A program made the translations under genes and the position numbers. The notes under the pieces were generated by a model that was not told where the DNA came from, did no database searches, and saw only the letters and a list, made by a program, of their open reading frames with translations. A stretch of 64,000 nt of DNA from Terfezia claveryi (Eukaryota > Ascomycota > Pezizomycetes > Pezizales > Pezizaceae): the NCBI GenBank assembly GCA_015179025.1, contig WHUX01000104.1, positions 1 through 64,000 on the forward strand, in the 5' to 3' direction. Shown here piece after piece: positions 21,413 through 31,193 of the stretch. Position 1 is the first letter of the stretch, and each line of letters begins with the position of its first letter.

Positions 21413-24400
21413 ATTCACCTCTCCTGACGGTCCGGATTTTTATTGCTGGGGAAGAAGTTGAAGCAGTGGTAGACTGTGGAGCTAGTGCTCCAGTTGTTGG
21501 AAAAAGATTAGCAGTCAAGTTGGGAATTTGGAAAAGAGCCAGGGAAGTTAAGGTTAGGCAGGGAGATGGATCTCGAATTTCTGGAGGAAAATATGTGGTT
21601 AATACTAAGTTTGATATGTTGGATTCCTCTTCTCGTTTTTTGGGTAAGTTCAAGATGGATGCCGAAATTTTGGATATTGGGAAGAAGGATGTTATCTTGG
21701 GCTTGTCTTGGTTGGAAGAAAATGGATTTTCGGTGGATACTCAGGACAGGTGCCTGAGACAGGTCTCTACAGGTTTGATTATCCCGTGTTCCGTTAGATG
21801 GATTCCTACTGTTTCTGTTCTTGAAGTTGAAGAGCCACTAGAGGATGGCGAGATCGTGCTTATCATTGACGCAAGCGAACGATACTCTCGTTACGCACAT
21901 TGCTTTACCGCAGAACAGGCAGCTAGACTCCCTGAACACAAGCCATGGGACCATGAAATCCCCCTCCAAGACCCAACCGCAAAATACCATTCGGGGCTAT
22001 CTACAAGACCACATGGGAGGAAGACGAAGCCCTTCAGAAGTACCTCGATGAGAACCTTCCCACTACCAAAGTTCGACGCTCACGCTCCTCCGCTGGTGCT
22101 CCCATCCTATTTGTTCGAAAGAAAGATGGATCTTTAAGGCTATGTGTCGATTACCGAGCCCTTAATCGTCTCACCATACCAAACAAATACCCACTTCCTC
22201 TTATCTCCGAGTTGCTCGATAGAACTCGTGGAGGTAAATGGTTCACACGATTGGACCTCAAAAATGGGTATAACCTCATCAGAATTGCACCAGGAGATGA
22301 ATGGAAGACAGCATTCAGAACGAAAAAGGGACTATTCGAGTATACCGTGATGCCATTTGGGTTGACCAATGCTCCGCTACATTTCAAGAGATGATGGATA
22401 CGATCTTCAAGGATATGGAAGGATGTATCTGGTACTTGGACGACATACTCATCTATGGAGGTGAGACAGAGGAAGAACATCAACAAATAGTCGAAAAAGT
22501 TCTTCAGCAATGCATCCAACATGGGTTAGCTGTTAACCTCATGAAGTCTGAGTTCCATGTCCAGGAGACCTTATTCCTCGGTCATATTATCAATGGTCAA
22601 CACGTCCAAATGGATCCCTCTAAACTCGAAACCATGTCCAAGTGGCCTATTCCTACCAAAAAGAAAGAGGTTCAAGCATTCCTAGGCTTCGCCAACTACT
22701 ACCGTCGATTCATTGCCAACTACAGTGCAAAGGCACGTCCCTTAATCGACTTAACGAAAGAGTTCCTTTCAGTTGGGGATACGAGCAACAGCAAGCCTTT
22801 GATGACCTCCGGGAACGATTCCTCACTGCTCCTATCCTCACACAGTTTGACAGACAACTCGAGACAATCATAGAGACTGATGCTAGCAACCAAGCTATCG
22901 CTGGTATCCTCTCTCAGTATCATGTTGTCAATGGAGGAAAGCAGCTTCATCCTGTTGAATACCATGCAAAAACCCTCTCCGCAGCTCAACGCAACTGGCC
23001 TATTCATGATAAGGAGTTGTTTGCAATTGTGGATTGCTTCCGGAAGTGGCGAGATTGGTTGGTTGGCGTTTCAGTGAACGTCTATACAGACCACCAAGGG
23101 TTACAATATTTCAACACCAAACAGAAGCTCAACTCCCGTCAAGCTACCTGGTACCTCCGCATGTCTGAGTTCATCTACAATATTCACTACAGACCCGGTT
23201 CGAAGATGGGCAAGCCTGATGGCCTGTCTAGACGTTCAGGGGAAGAGAAATCCGGCATGGATGCTAGATTTTTCGAAGATGGACAGCTAATGGTACTTGG
23301 AGAAGAGGATGAAGAGGAAGCCGAAGATGTTGAAGTGGAAGGAATAGATGTGGCCGGATGGCAAAAGAAGGATGGACTATGGGTGGTACCCTCCGAGTTT
23401 AAGTTGGAAGTGCTAAGACAGCACCATGATAGTCAAGTGGCAGGACATTGGGGAAGACATCGTACTCAAGAGCTAGTGTCAAGGAATTTTACGTGGGATA
23501 AGTGGCAGGAAGATATTGCGAATTATGTGGCAGGATGTACCAAGTGTCAAAAAGCAAAGGCAGACAGGCATAGCAGGCAAACGAAGTTGGTACCGATGCC
23601 AACTGGAGAACGACCATTTGAGGAAATAGCTATGGACTTCGTTGGTGAGCTACCAGAGTCAGAAGGTTTCAATGCAATACTCGTTATCACGGACCGGTTT
23701 ACAAAAGTACAACACTATATTCCGGCAAAGACTACATGGACAGCATCCGATGTTGCTGACACCTATATTAACGAAATATGGAGACTCTATGGCCTCCCCT
23801 GACATATCACCTCTGACCGTGGTCCACAGTTTGCTTCTAGATTCCTCAAGGAGCTTAACCAAAAGCTCAATATAACCCTCCGCCTCTCCACTGCCTATCA
23901 CCCTCAGACCGATGGACTTGCTGAACGAGCAGTCCAAACACTTAAGCAGTACCTCTGCATCTACTGTCACGATAGGCAAGCTCGTTGGAAACGATGGCTA
24001 CCCTTAGCTGAGTTTGCCTATAATACTGCCGCCCACTCTACCCATAAGTACTCCCCTTACCGAAGTCTGTATGGCTTCGACCCTCGCACCATTCACCTTT
24101 CAGATGACTATGAATTCTCCTCCCCCGCTGCAGAAGAATGGCTAGACCGAATGACAACTGTACACAACCAAATTCATGATACCCTCAAGCAAATCAATCA
24201 TAAAAGAAGTGCTATACACCTCGAAAAGGCACGCAGGTTTGCTATTGACGATTGGGTATTGGTTGACCGCCGGAACCTACAGATACGAGCTGGGAACAAC
24301 CGTTCCCTTACCAGCAAGTAGATAGGGCCCTACAAGGTCATTGAAGCTATTGGTTCACACGCATACAGGCTCGAAGTTCCACAAGGCACACGATGGCATA

Positions 24401-24669
24401 ATGTTGTTCATGTTACCCTCCTAAAGCCATTCAGACGACGAGACGAGCCACAAGATATGGACGAAGATCAACCAGATATCTTCGAAGTCAAATCCATCGT
24501 GGACTCCCGCAAGAATAGAGGAATAGTCAAGTATAGGGTGCGTTGGGAAGGATATACTGAGTTTGAAGACACTTGGGAGACCTTTGACAAGTTGGATAAC
24601 TGCCCAGAGAAGCTCAGAGAGTACCGAGAGAAATTCCCCAATAAGCCACGAGATGAAAGAGACGTCTGA
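21413..24669 (+). pseudogene. pol of Gypsy family 2 (PR-RT-RH-IN-chromodomain), broken
   Basis: Protease contains VVDCGASAPVVGK (about 21460). Reverse transcriptase (about 22060-22700) contains [10 protein letters not shown]. RNase H spans about 22790-23200, integrase about 23400-24060 with HH-CC and DDE residues, and a chromodomain about 24460-24650 (YRVRWEGYTEFEDTWE). Single-base frameshifts occur near 21993, 22376 and 22770. In-frame stops are TGA at 23800 in the integrase core and TAG at 24319. The TGA lies where CGA to TGA at a CpG would produce it. Confidence 0.9.
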
Positions 24670-24964
24670 GGTTTGGACCTACGTCCAGTGGTTTACGAGT
24701 GAAGACATGGTACCTTTTACCCTCCTACTCATCGCCTTTTCCCTGTGGGTTTTTTGGTGAGAGGTTTGGTTTTTAACGGCCATGGCATGCATGTGTAGAC
24801 ACACCGGTCTTGTGGTACCCTGTTAGGGAGAGAGGTATCTAATGATGTTTGGTTAGTACCTAGCCACCGCCGTTACCTGAGTCTTTACTAAGTACTTGTT
24901 CCAAACCTAGGGTCAGGAGGAACTTGTATTCAGCTGTGGACAGCTGCCTGGAAACGGGGAGTAA

Positions 24965-25581
24965 TGTTACGACTCAGGTAAGAGACCTACCCTCCACCGG
25001 GATAACCAATACCCTACTACATTGCTGACTGTGATGGCCTGATCACCCATACAGATGCGGGTAGTGCGTCGGGAGTGCAGACGTTAAAGGGATTGGGTAA
25101 AGGAAGTGTGTGTTCTCTGATATTGGATCTCATGCATGTATTCTCTTCAGTGTGTTTCTATGATGTTCTAATATATGACATTCCTATGTTGTTATTCGTT
25201 GTATTCAAGCTTATCTCCTGTAAGACAGCCTGACTGCAAAGCGTTGTAGTTCGGGCTGCCTAATCAATGTATATCAGCCTGCAGAGTTCCTAAACAGGAA
25301 GCGTCTTCCTGTTTTAGGCAGCTACCTGACATCAGTGCTACTAAGCCATTATAGGAAGTGTCGTCAGATCTGATAATAGGTTATCAGATCAATGCTTCTA
25401 TATAAGCTACCGCTTTTACATAGTTAATACAATAAGACCCAAGCGGTGTTCTAAGTCTCATATAGCTTTACTCTTATCGAGTTCACATTACACCCGAGTT
25501 ATAGCTGCATTTATACTTTACTCCGCTACTATCTATCCGTTCCCCGAAAAGTATTCTCGTAGTTACAGCTCGCCTGTAACA
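24965..25581 (+). repeat. 3' LTR of Gypsy family 2
   Basis: Preceded by the purine-rich tract GGAAACGGGGAGTAA (24950-24964). Compared with the 5' LTR, most differences are CG against CA or TG. Confidence 0.93.
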
Positions 25582-25683
25582 ACAATAACCCCCCCAAGCT
25601 CTCCCACCACCAGCTCTCCTTACAATAACTTTCCCCCAAACCCTCCCACAATAACTCCCCCCCAGAAAAAGAACCAACTCCAC

Positions 25684-25727
25684 TTTTTTTTTTTTTTTTT
25701 TTTTTTTTAATATTTTTTTTTTTTTTC
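25684..25727. repeat. Poly(T) tract
   Basis: Two T runs separated by AATA. On the minus strand they are poly(A), which could be the tail of a retrotransposed RNA, but no SINE or LINE body is evident next to it. Confidence 0.8.
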
Positions 25728-25747
25728 TATGATCCCTTCCAATCATC

Positions 25748-26125
25748 CTATTCATCAGCATCCGTTGTTGACCTACAATCAGGGTCAACCCACCCATCAG
25801 CCCACCTAACTTTTTTCTTTTTTAACAAAGAAAATGGGTAATGAGGACGATAAGCTAGTAAGGGTAGTATTTGCATATTTTTTTCTTGAAGACGTGTCAA
25901 TTGCTCATGGCAGTATTCCTCGACGCGCAGACGCTTCAATTGGTCAGTGCAATACCATAAAACGCGTTCCTCCTTAAACTCCGCCAGAACTTGTAGATCT
26001 ATAGATCTTTGCAGCTTTGCATCAAGATCTATCTGACTATTAATGGTCGTCTGTCTGGCCGTAGTTATAGTAGTGGCCAAAGTTGCCGCCAACATGGTAA
26101 GGAAGATGATAATAAAGTAAAGCAT
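25748..26125 (-). CDS. Small hypothetical protein with an N-terminal hydrophobic segment
   Basis: An uninterrupted 125-codon frame begins MLYFIIIFLTMLAATLATTI, a good signal peptide or membrane anchor. A charged, probably helical middle follows (residues about 30-85). There is no recognised domain. It lies between a retrotransposon and a satellite region, and no intron or promoter is visible. It could be a small secreted or membrane protein gene, or a chance frame. Codon use is unremarkable. Confidence 0.3.
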   Translation of the reverse strand: MLYFIIIFLTMLAATLATTITTARQTTINSQIDLDAKLQRSIDLQVLAEFKEERVLWYCTDQLKRLRVEEYCHEQLTRLQEKNMQILPLLAYRPHYPFSLLKKKKVRWADGWVDPDCRSTTDADE

Positions 26126-26353
26126 ATTGATAGAGGTGTTGTGTTTATGGGTGGATATTATGGATATTATTCTATGGATGTATGCTATTCTAGCTATAGA
26201 ATATTATACTATAGAAGATGTTGTACAAGAGAGGATGTTGTACTATAGGGGTATCCATCGAGAGACCAGTATCCGCCAACTGTTGGTGTTGTTACTGCTT
26301 CTAGCTTAGTTGCTGCTGCAATGCACGTGGAGCTTGTATTAGCGGTCCATGGG

Positions 26354-26692
26354 ATATAGAAATGATGGCTTTTCGGCCTCTATATATGCATGAAATTCAT
26401 GCTTCCGCTGGCTCTAGATATTGGTGTTTTGCATACTTCCGCTGGTGCTATATATTGGTGGTTTTCATGCTTTCACTAGCTCTAGATATTGGTGTTTTGC
26501 ATGCTTCCGCTGGTGCTATATATTGGTGGTTTTCATGCTTTCACTAGCTCTAGGTATTGGTGTTTTGCATGCTTCCGCTGGTGCTATATAGCACCAGCGG
26601 AAGCATGCAAAACACCAATATCTAGAGCCAGCGGAAGCATGAATTGCATACATATATAGAGGCCGAAAAGCTATCATTTCTATATATTTGTC
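26354..26692. repeat. Inverted-repeat element with internal 68-bp tandem repeats
   Basis: Left arm 26354-26436 (GAAATGATGGCTTTTCGGCC onward) pairs with right arm about 26610-26692. The apex is the palindrome CTGGTGCTATATAGCACCAG near 26578-26597. Between left arm and apex lie about 2.5 copies of a 68-bp unit (starts near 26411, 26479 and 26547), absent from the right side. It has no coding capacity and no convincing target duplication. Its motifs resemble the loop of the foldback at 10000-12794. Confidence 0.8.
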
Positions 26693-26925
26693 TTCTCATT
26701 CGTTTCCCATATATGGGTATTTCCTCCTTTGTGCTAGGTTTTGCCAATTGCAGGAGAAGCCCCAACCGACGCGGCAGGATGATTGTAGGTAAGACATGTA
26801 ATCTGGTTTTAAGGCAGCGCCAGTTGATCCGACTGTAATGGCTGGCAGCAAGACATGGCAAGTCACTATTTCCAAGGTGTGCCCGGCTGGGACTTAGAGC
26901 TTTTCTCCTGTTCATTCCTTCCAAA

Positions 26926-27115
26926 TAATTTTGCTCGCTCAATTCTACCCTAGTTTGCTCGCTCATTTTTTTGCTCATTTGCTCGCTCATTTTCTTACTG
27001 ATTTGCTTGCTCGATTCTAGGCTGATTTGCTCACTCGATGGTATGCTGATTTGCTCCTCGATTCTAGGCTGATTTGCTCGCTCGATTATATGCTGATTTG
27101 CTCGCTTGATTATTG
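26926..27115 (+). repeat. 24-bp tandem array, left block
   Basis: About eight imperfect copies of a unit like GATTTGCTCGCTCGATTCTA plus GGCT. The same unit in the same orientation forms the block at 29041-29375, so these arrays bracket the 29-bp satellite. Confidence 0.85.
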
Positions 27116-27180
27116 GCAACGAAGTTGCCAATTTCAATTGGTATGAAGTTGTTATTTATTTTCTCCCGCATTGTACTGGC

Positions 27181-28660
27181 AATCGAATATCCCAGCTAAC
27201 ATATAGGGCAAGCGAATATCCCGGCTGATATCCAGTGCGAGCGAATATTCAGGTTGGCATATGGAGTGAGTGAATATCCAGCGAGATATAGGGGGAATAT
27301 CCAGGCTGATATCTAGCGTGAGTGAATATTTAGGTTGGTATATGAAGCAAGCGAATATCCAGCGAGATATAGGGGGAATATCCAGGCTCACCGGAGGCGG
27401 TTATCCAGGCTGATATCTAGAGCGAGCAAATATCCAAGCTGACATATAGGGCAAGTGAATATCTAGGCTGACATATAGGGCGAGCGAATATCCAGGCTGA
27501 CATATTAGGCGAGCGAATATTCAGGCTGACATATAGAGCGAGCAAATATCCAGGCTAACATATAGAGCGAGCGAATATCCAGGCTAACATGTAGAGCGAG
27601 CGAATATCCAGGCTAACATATAGAGCGAGCGAATATTCAGGCTGGCATATGGAGCGAGCAAATATCCAGGCTAATATCTAGGGCGAGCGAATATGCAGGC
27701 TGATATCCAGGGCGAGCTAATATCCAGGCTGATATCCAGGGCGAGTGAATATCTAGGCTGGCATATAGAGCGAGCAAATATCCAGGCTGATATAGGGGGC
27801 GAGCAAATATCCAGGCTGATATATGGGGCAAGCAAATATCCAGGCTGATATATAGGGCAAGCGAATATCCAGGCTGACATATAGGGTAAGCGAATATCCA
27901 GGCTGACATATAGAGCGAGCAAATATTCAGGCTGATATCTAGGTCGAGCAAATATATAGGCTGATATCCAGGGTGAGCGAATATCCAGGCTGACATGTAG
28001 AGCGAGTGAATATCCAGGCTAACATATAGAGCGAGCAAATATCCAGGCTAACATATAGAGCGAGCGAATATCCAGGCTAACATATAGAGCGAGCGAATAT
28101 TCAGGCTGGCATATGGAGCGAGCGAATATCCAGGCTAATATCTAGGGCGAGCGAATATGCAGGCTGATATCCAGGCTGATATCCAGCGCGAGCGAATATT
28201 CAGGTTGGCATATGGAGCGAGCGAATATCCAGCGAGATATAGGGGGAATATCCAGGCTGATATCCAGCGCGAGCGAATATTCAGGTTAGCATATGGAGCG
28301 AACGAATATCCAGCGAGATATAGGGGGAATATTCAGGCTCACCAGAGGGGGTTATCCAGGCTAATATCTAGGGCCAGCAAATATCCAGGCTGATATTTGG
28401 GGCGAGCAAATATCCAGGCTGATATATAGGGCAAGCAAATATCCAGGCTGATATATGGAGTGAGCGAATATCCAGGCAGGCATATTGAGCGAGCGAATAT
28501 CCAGGCTAACATATAGAGCGAGTGAATATCCAGGCCGATATATAGAGCGAACGAATATCCAGGCTGGCATGTAGAACGAGCAAATATCCAAGCTGGCATA
28601 TAGGGCGAGCAAATATCTAGGCTAGCATATAGAGCGAGCAAATATCCATACTACTGTATG
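27181..28660 (+). repeat. 29-bp satellite array, roughly fifty copies
   Basis: The unit reads approximately AGCGAGCGAATATCCAGGCT followed by GACATATAG. Neighbouring units differ by one to four bases at recurrent positions. A variant block with the insertion CCAGCGAGATATAGGGGGAA and the junction CAGGCTCACC(G/A)GAGG occurs twice (about 27215-27420 and 28175-28380), giving a higher-order period near 960 bp. Because 29 is not a multiple of three, long frames on both strands are by-products. Confidence 0.93.
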
Positions 28661-28776
28661 TTTCCTGTCGCTGTATGTTTCCTATCTCTATGCGCCTGTC
28701 TCTACAATTGAATTGGCAAGTAGAAAAAGTAATGAGTTTTAGCAGAATATAGCACTATAGTATTTGAAACTGACAG

Positions 28777-28861
28777 TAGGCATAGCGCAGTGGTAAGTTC
28801 TTTACTTTACAGTTTATGTTTATTTATTGAGGGCCCGAGTTCGATTCCCAGTGGAGGCAAG
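28777..28861 (+). repeat. tRNA-like stretch with pol III A and B boxes, possible SINE head
   Basis: TAGCGCAGTGGTAAG matches an A box and GAGTTCGATTCCC a B box, about 50 bp apart, as in tRNA genes and tRNA-derived SINEs. I could not form a consistent 7-bp acceptor stem or a good T stem, so a working tRNA is unlikely. The following 150 bp may be a SINE body, but no copy or tail is visible to confirm it. Confidence 0.4.
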
Positions 28862-28926
28862 AAGTTAATTGCCTTAATATCACTGTCGGCGGACCGGGAG
28901 CAGGGTTGTTGGGTATCTATTCCTTA

Positions 28927-29025
28927 ATGCTCCAGTTCACTATATCTCCACCAAACCACAAGTCTACAATGAGGGCGACCTAAGAAGTAGTGTGATGGCG
29001 CTCGGAGTATAGTGAACTGGGGTAA
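28927..29025. repeat. Short inverted repeat
   Basis: GCTCCAGTTCACTATATCTC (28929 onward) pairs imperfectly with GGAGTATAGTGAACTGGGGT (about 29003-29023) around a 50-bp spacer. Possibly a miniature inverted-repeat element or part of the adjoining SINE-like unit. Confidence 0.6.
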
Positions 29026-29040
29026 CTCGTTTTGCCTTTT

Positions 29041-29375
29041 GACATAAGATTTTAGACTGATTTCCTTGCTCGATTGTATGCCAGTGGTAATTTCCTTGCT
29101 CAATTTTCTGCTGATTTCCTCTCTCAATTCTAGGCTGATTTGCTTGCTCAATTCTACGCTGGTTTGCTCGCTCATTTTCTCACTGATTTGCTCGCTCGAT
29201 TGTAGGCTGATTTCCTCGCTCGATTCGGTAATATCCTTGCTCAATTCTCTGCTGATTTCCTCGCTCAATTCTAGGCTGATTTCCTCGCTCGATTCTAGGC
29301 TGATTTGCTTGCTCGATTCTAGGCTGATTTGCTCACTCGATTCTAGGCTGATTTGCTAGGCTGATTTGCTTCCTT
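29041..29375 (+). repeat. 24-bp tandem array, right block
   Basis: About thirteen imperfect copies of the unit seen at 26926-27115 (GATTT(G/C)CTCGCTCGATTCTAGGCT). Confidence 0.88.
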
Positions 29376-29749
29376 AATTCTAGCGGATATCCAGGCTAAT
29401 ATGGACAGTGAATTGCAGGCTTATATGGACGGCGAATCTAGGATTCTAGAGACGTGGATGTGAAGGCTGGTACAGATGGGGGTTTTGGGGTGCAGCGTGT
29501 TAGATAGCCTTATTAGATAATCATGAGAATAAAATGGATTATTTCAAAATGCATATAATGCAGGTGAACTACAAGAACAAGCGCGGCTATGCTGGGAGAC
29601 CATTTGTGTTGGAGTTTGGAATGGGATGGTGACTGCGTAGAGGGTAGAGGTTAAGGTAGACATGAATCTAGGAATATAGCATCAAATGATTTACGTTGGT
29701 TAGGCCAAATGCGTAAGGAAATATAAGAAGATATGAATATTTATGCCAT

Positions 29750-29890
29750 CCCGGAACGGCCTGGGTAATCTCGCAATCTCGCAACGGCCCGGTCCATACC
29801 GGTATGGGGGGCCATACCGGTATGGCCCGGGCAATCCTGGAACGGCCCGGTCCATACCGGTATGGCCTGGAATCCCGGAACGGACCAGAA
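29750..29890. repeat. GC-rich cluster of three 14-bp palindromes
   Basis: The perfect palindrome CCATACCGGTATGG occurs at 29794-29807, 29812-29825 and 29852-29865. The palindromes are embedded in repeated CGGCCCGGTC / GGCCCGGGCAAT context and flanked by CCCGGAACGG motifs at both edges. The surrounding kilobase is strongly AT-rich. It could be a compact inverted-repeat element or a multimeric protein-binding site. Confidence 0.75.
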
Positions 29891-31193
29891 CATATATATA
29901 AAAGTATTTTAAAAAATAAATATAAAAAAAAAGTTTCACGTCCCCACATCTCCCAGGCCGATACTGCATACGCCAGGATCAATAACAGCCTAGTTGTATA
30001 TATTTGACATAGGTAGGTCTAGTTAGTAGGTATATTGTTATTAATTCAAGTGCGTTATGTATGTACCAAATCCAGTAATTTAAAATATATTGCCCGCGGG
30101 GAGCATAGTGGGGTATAGTATACCGCCCGCACGCGGTCTAGGATAATATACATTAAGTAACCTATTAGTACCGACAAAAGCTATGAAAAAATTAATTTAA
30201 TTTTAATTCAATTAATTTTATTTTGATAGTTTTACAATAAAATAGTTTTTATTTGAGATTTGTATGTATTATTGTCTATCTTATTAGTTAAACATTTGAA
30301 CATAACCTTACTATTTTATATTACAAAGATTATGTAGAAAGCCTGAATACAGTATCTGACCCAGGGCTTGCGGATTTGCGGTTGTACCGTAGTAATTTTT
30401 ATTAACTCTTACTAGTTTGGTCAGTTATGTGTAAAGAGTACCTACCCCTTCCCACATGTAAGCGAACATTGGCTGCATATAGAGTACAGCAAGGGTATCC
30501 ATGATCGATCGTCACGTTTGTGTTGTCGATCGTCATGCAACCAAGCTTTGGCGGGCCAAATTTTTGGTGCGGTTTCACCTACAGAAGATGCGCCCAAGCA
30601 ATTCATCATGGTTGTGAAGTAGCAGTATGAAGCAGAAATCAACGAAAGTTCGCCAGACTTTTGTCACCCATTTATATTTTGTATGGTTCGTCCATGCAAC
30701 CCTTTTAACTCACCCATGTTGCAACGCACCGAGTCTGGTATTTCTGGTTGCTCCACTAAGTAGGCCTTGATCTTTCTTGAATACCCATTATAAAACCACA
30801 TCACAGCAGACTAAAACCACAATCTTCAGAATATCTTGAACCATTAGATCATATAATATACAGTACAAACATGTAATAACACGCAACATGCGTCAAATAC
30901 ACTCTCATGCTTTGCCGTTGTTCTTCGTTCCCTTTCGATTTTTTTCCCCAGAAACTATGCTATGTTCAAGAGTGCAAGGCGGAAAAAAAGTGGTAGGTGG
31001 GTGATGAGTATGTATGTATCAAAAAAAACAAAAAACAATCGTATTCACCAACAACTCCATTCCTGAGTCCCAAACTTATTCCACGCTCGCTGCTTTTCCC
31101 ATAATCTCATGCTAGTTTAACGAGGGGCTTGTGCCAACCAGACTAATGCTAGTTGTAGATTACACCACGTGCCACTTTGCACACATCCCCTGC
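29891..31193. other. Intergenic, AT-rich border between repeat domain and genes
   Basis: No gene supported. The left part has long AT runs. The right part (from about 31030) precedes the stop codon of the minus-strand SEC61 gene and probably holds its 3' UTR. The change from repeat-dense to gene-dense sequence falls here. Confidence 0.5.

Larger units (their letters stand above)
18964..25581 (+). mobile_element. Ty3/Gypsy chromodomain retrotransposon, family 2, full length but defective
   Basis: Identical-length 617-bp LTRs (18964-19580 and 24965-25581), TGTTAC...GTAACA, flank gag and pol in Gypsy order with a C-terminal chromodomain. By eye the LTRs differ at six positions, all transitions, so insertion was recent. 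Frameshifts and two stops inactivate it. The flanks do not match: GGTAG on the left, ACAAT on the right. There is therefore no target duplication, and the right flank does not continue the family-1 pol that ends at the left flank. Confidence 0.92.

Noticed and set aside
18964..25581. Classical heavy RIP of the Gypsy elements
   Set aside because: LTR pairs remain about 98-99% alike and transitions are mainly at CpG; strong CpA-type RIP would leave many more differences. The Copia relic is decayed enough that RIP cannot be excluded there.
27152..28641. Several 80-130-codon frames on the minus strand and one on the plus strand in the 29-bp array
   Set aside because: Unit length not divisible by three keeps every frame open; the peptides are repeat translations.
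27181..28660. CRISPR-like array
   Set aside because: Units are contiguous tandem repeats without unique spacers, and the context is a fungal nuclear genome.
28777..28861. Functional tRNA gene
   Set aside because: A and B boxes are present, but acceptor and T stems do not pair.
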